NCBI GenBank assembly: GCA_903863315.1
Contig: CAIPBN010000321.1
Location: 1 to 6,464, forward strand
Reading direction: 5' to 3'
Origin: an uncultured Verrucomicrobiota bacterium
GTDB taxonomy: Bacteria; Verrucomicrobiota; Verrucomicrobiia; Limisphaerales; SXTU01
Length of the DNA: 6,464 bases
Made by a program: the position numbers and the translations under genes. Below, piece after piece: positions 6,371-6,464 of this stretch; within the stretch, counting starts at the first letter, position 1, and each line of letters starts with the position of its first letter. Under the pieces are notes generated by a model, which was given only the letters and a program-made list of their open reading frames with translations, searched no databases and had not been told where the DNA came from.

Positions 6371-6464
6371 TGTCCCACAAATAGCTACACACTGGTTTGT
6401 CGGGGTAGCGTGGAGGCATGCCTCGCAAAACCCCGCCTCTCAGCCTTGATGCTTCCGCGCTTGA
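6370..6464 (+). mobile_element. Putative left end of an IS630-like insertion sequence (runs off right edge)
   Basis: Directly after a TA dinucleotide (6368-6369) that forms most of the MbnP stop codon, the sequence changes to GTGTCCCACAAATAGC, followed about 48 bp downstream by a new ATG frame. The abrupt end of MbnP here, a TA at the junction (IS630/Tc1-mariner elements insert at and duplicate TA) and an IS630-like N-terminus together suggest an insertion-sequence boundary. The right inverted repeat and second TA are outside the window, so the call cannot be completed here. The alternative is an ordinary downstream gene. Confidence 0.4.
6418..6464 (+). CDS. Start of a reading frame, possibly IS630-family transposase (partial)
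   Basis: The ATG at 6418 begins MPRKTPPLSLDASAL and stays open to the edge, so only 15 complete codons are visible. IS630-family transposases often begin with a short basic and Pro-rich leader of the type RKxPPLxLSxxE before their helix-turn-helix, which this resembles. A purine-rich GGAGG (6412-6416) sits only 1 nt before the ATG, closer than normal for a ribosome-binding site, so the true start could lie further downstream. Identity rests on a very short stretch and is tentative. Confidence 0.35.
   Translation, partial: MPRKTPPLSLDASAL

Noticed and set aside
6365..6390. Hairpin GTGTAG/CTACAC around the mbnP stop as a terminator
   Set aside because: It has only a 6-bp stem with a 14-nt loop and no following T-run. 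It also straddles the putative insertion boundary, so it is probably coincidental.

Overview
This GC-rich window appears to come from the chromosome of a Verrucomicrobiota (PVC-group) bacterium. That assignment is inferred from gene content and from family sequence style: a secreted Cys-type sulfatase, an OmpR/CpxR-type two-component pair with PVC-like motif variants, a large YHYH-domain secreted protein with Ig-like repeats, and an MbnP-type protein. There is no rRNA, tRNA or CRISPR in the window.

Minus strand, read right to left: an OmpR-family response regulator (start near 2695), a CpxA-like membrane histidine kinase overlapping it by ATGA, then 51 bp later the 5' part of a secreted sulfatase that runs off the left edge. 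The spacing suggests a single regulator-kinase-sulfatase transcription unit.

The divergent intergenic region (2696-2920) contains an AT-richer patch with four short matches to YTnACAm, all on one 11-bp helical phase (2831, 2842, 2864, 2875). This is the kind of direct-repeat array an OmpR-family regulator could bind. It would place the regulator between its own operon and the secreted-protein genes on the other strand.

Plus strand: an 892-residue secreted YHYH-domain protein (2921-5599) is followed after 9 bp by an MbnP-like protein (5609-6370). MbnP-family proteins (relatives of MopE and CorA) are periplasmic or surface copper-binding proteins, usually matured by a diheme MauG-type enzyme (MbnH). 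No such enzyme is present within the window.

The MbnP reading frame looks damaged or remodelled in two ways. A palindromic element with perfect 12-bp arms lies in frame inside the coding sequence (6228-6294). The protein also stops abruptly at a TA dinucleotide, immediately followed by what looks like the left end of an insertion sequence, whose first residues (from 6418) resemble an IS630-family transposase. The right-hand part is therefore best read as a putative secreted copper-handling module interrupted by mobile DNA.
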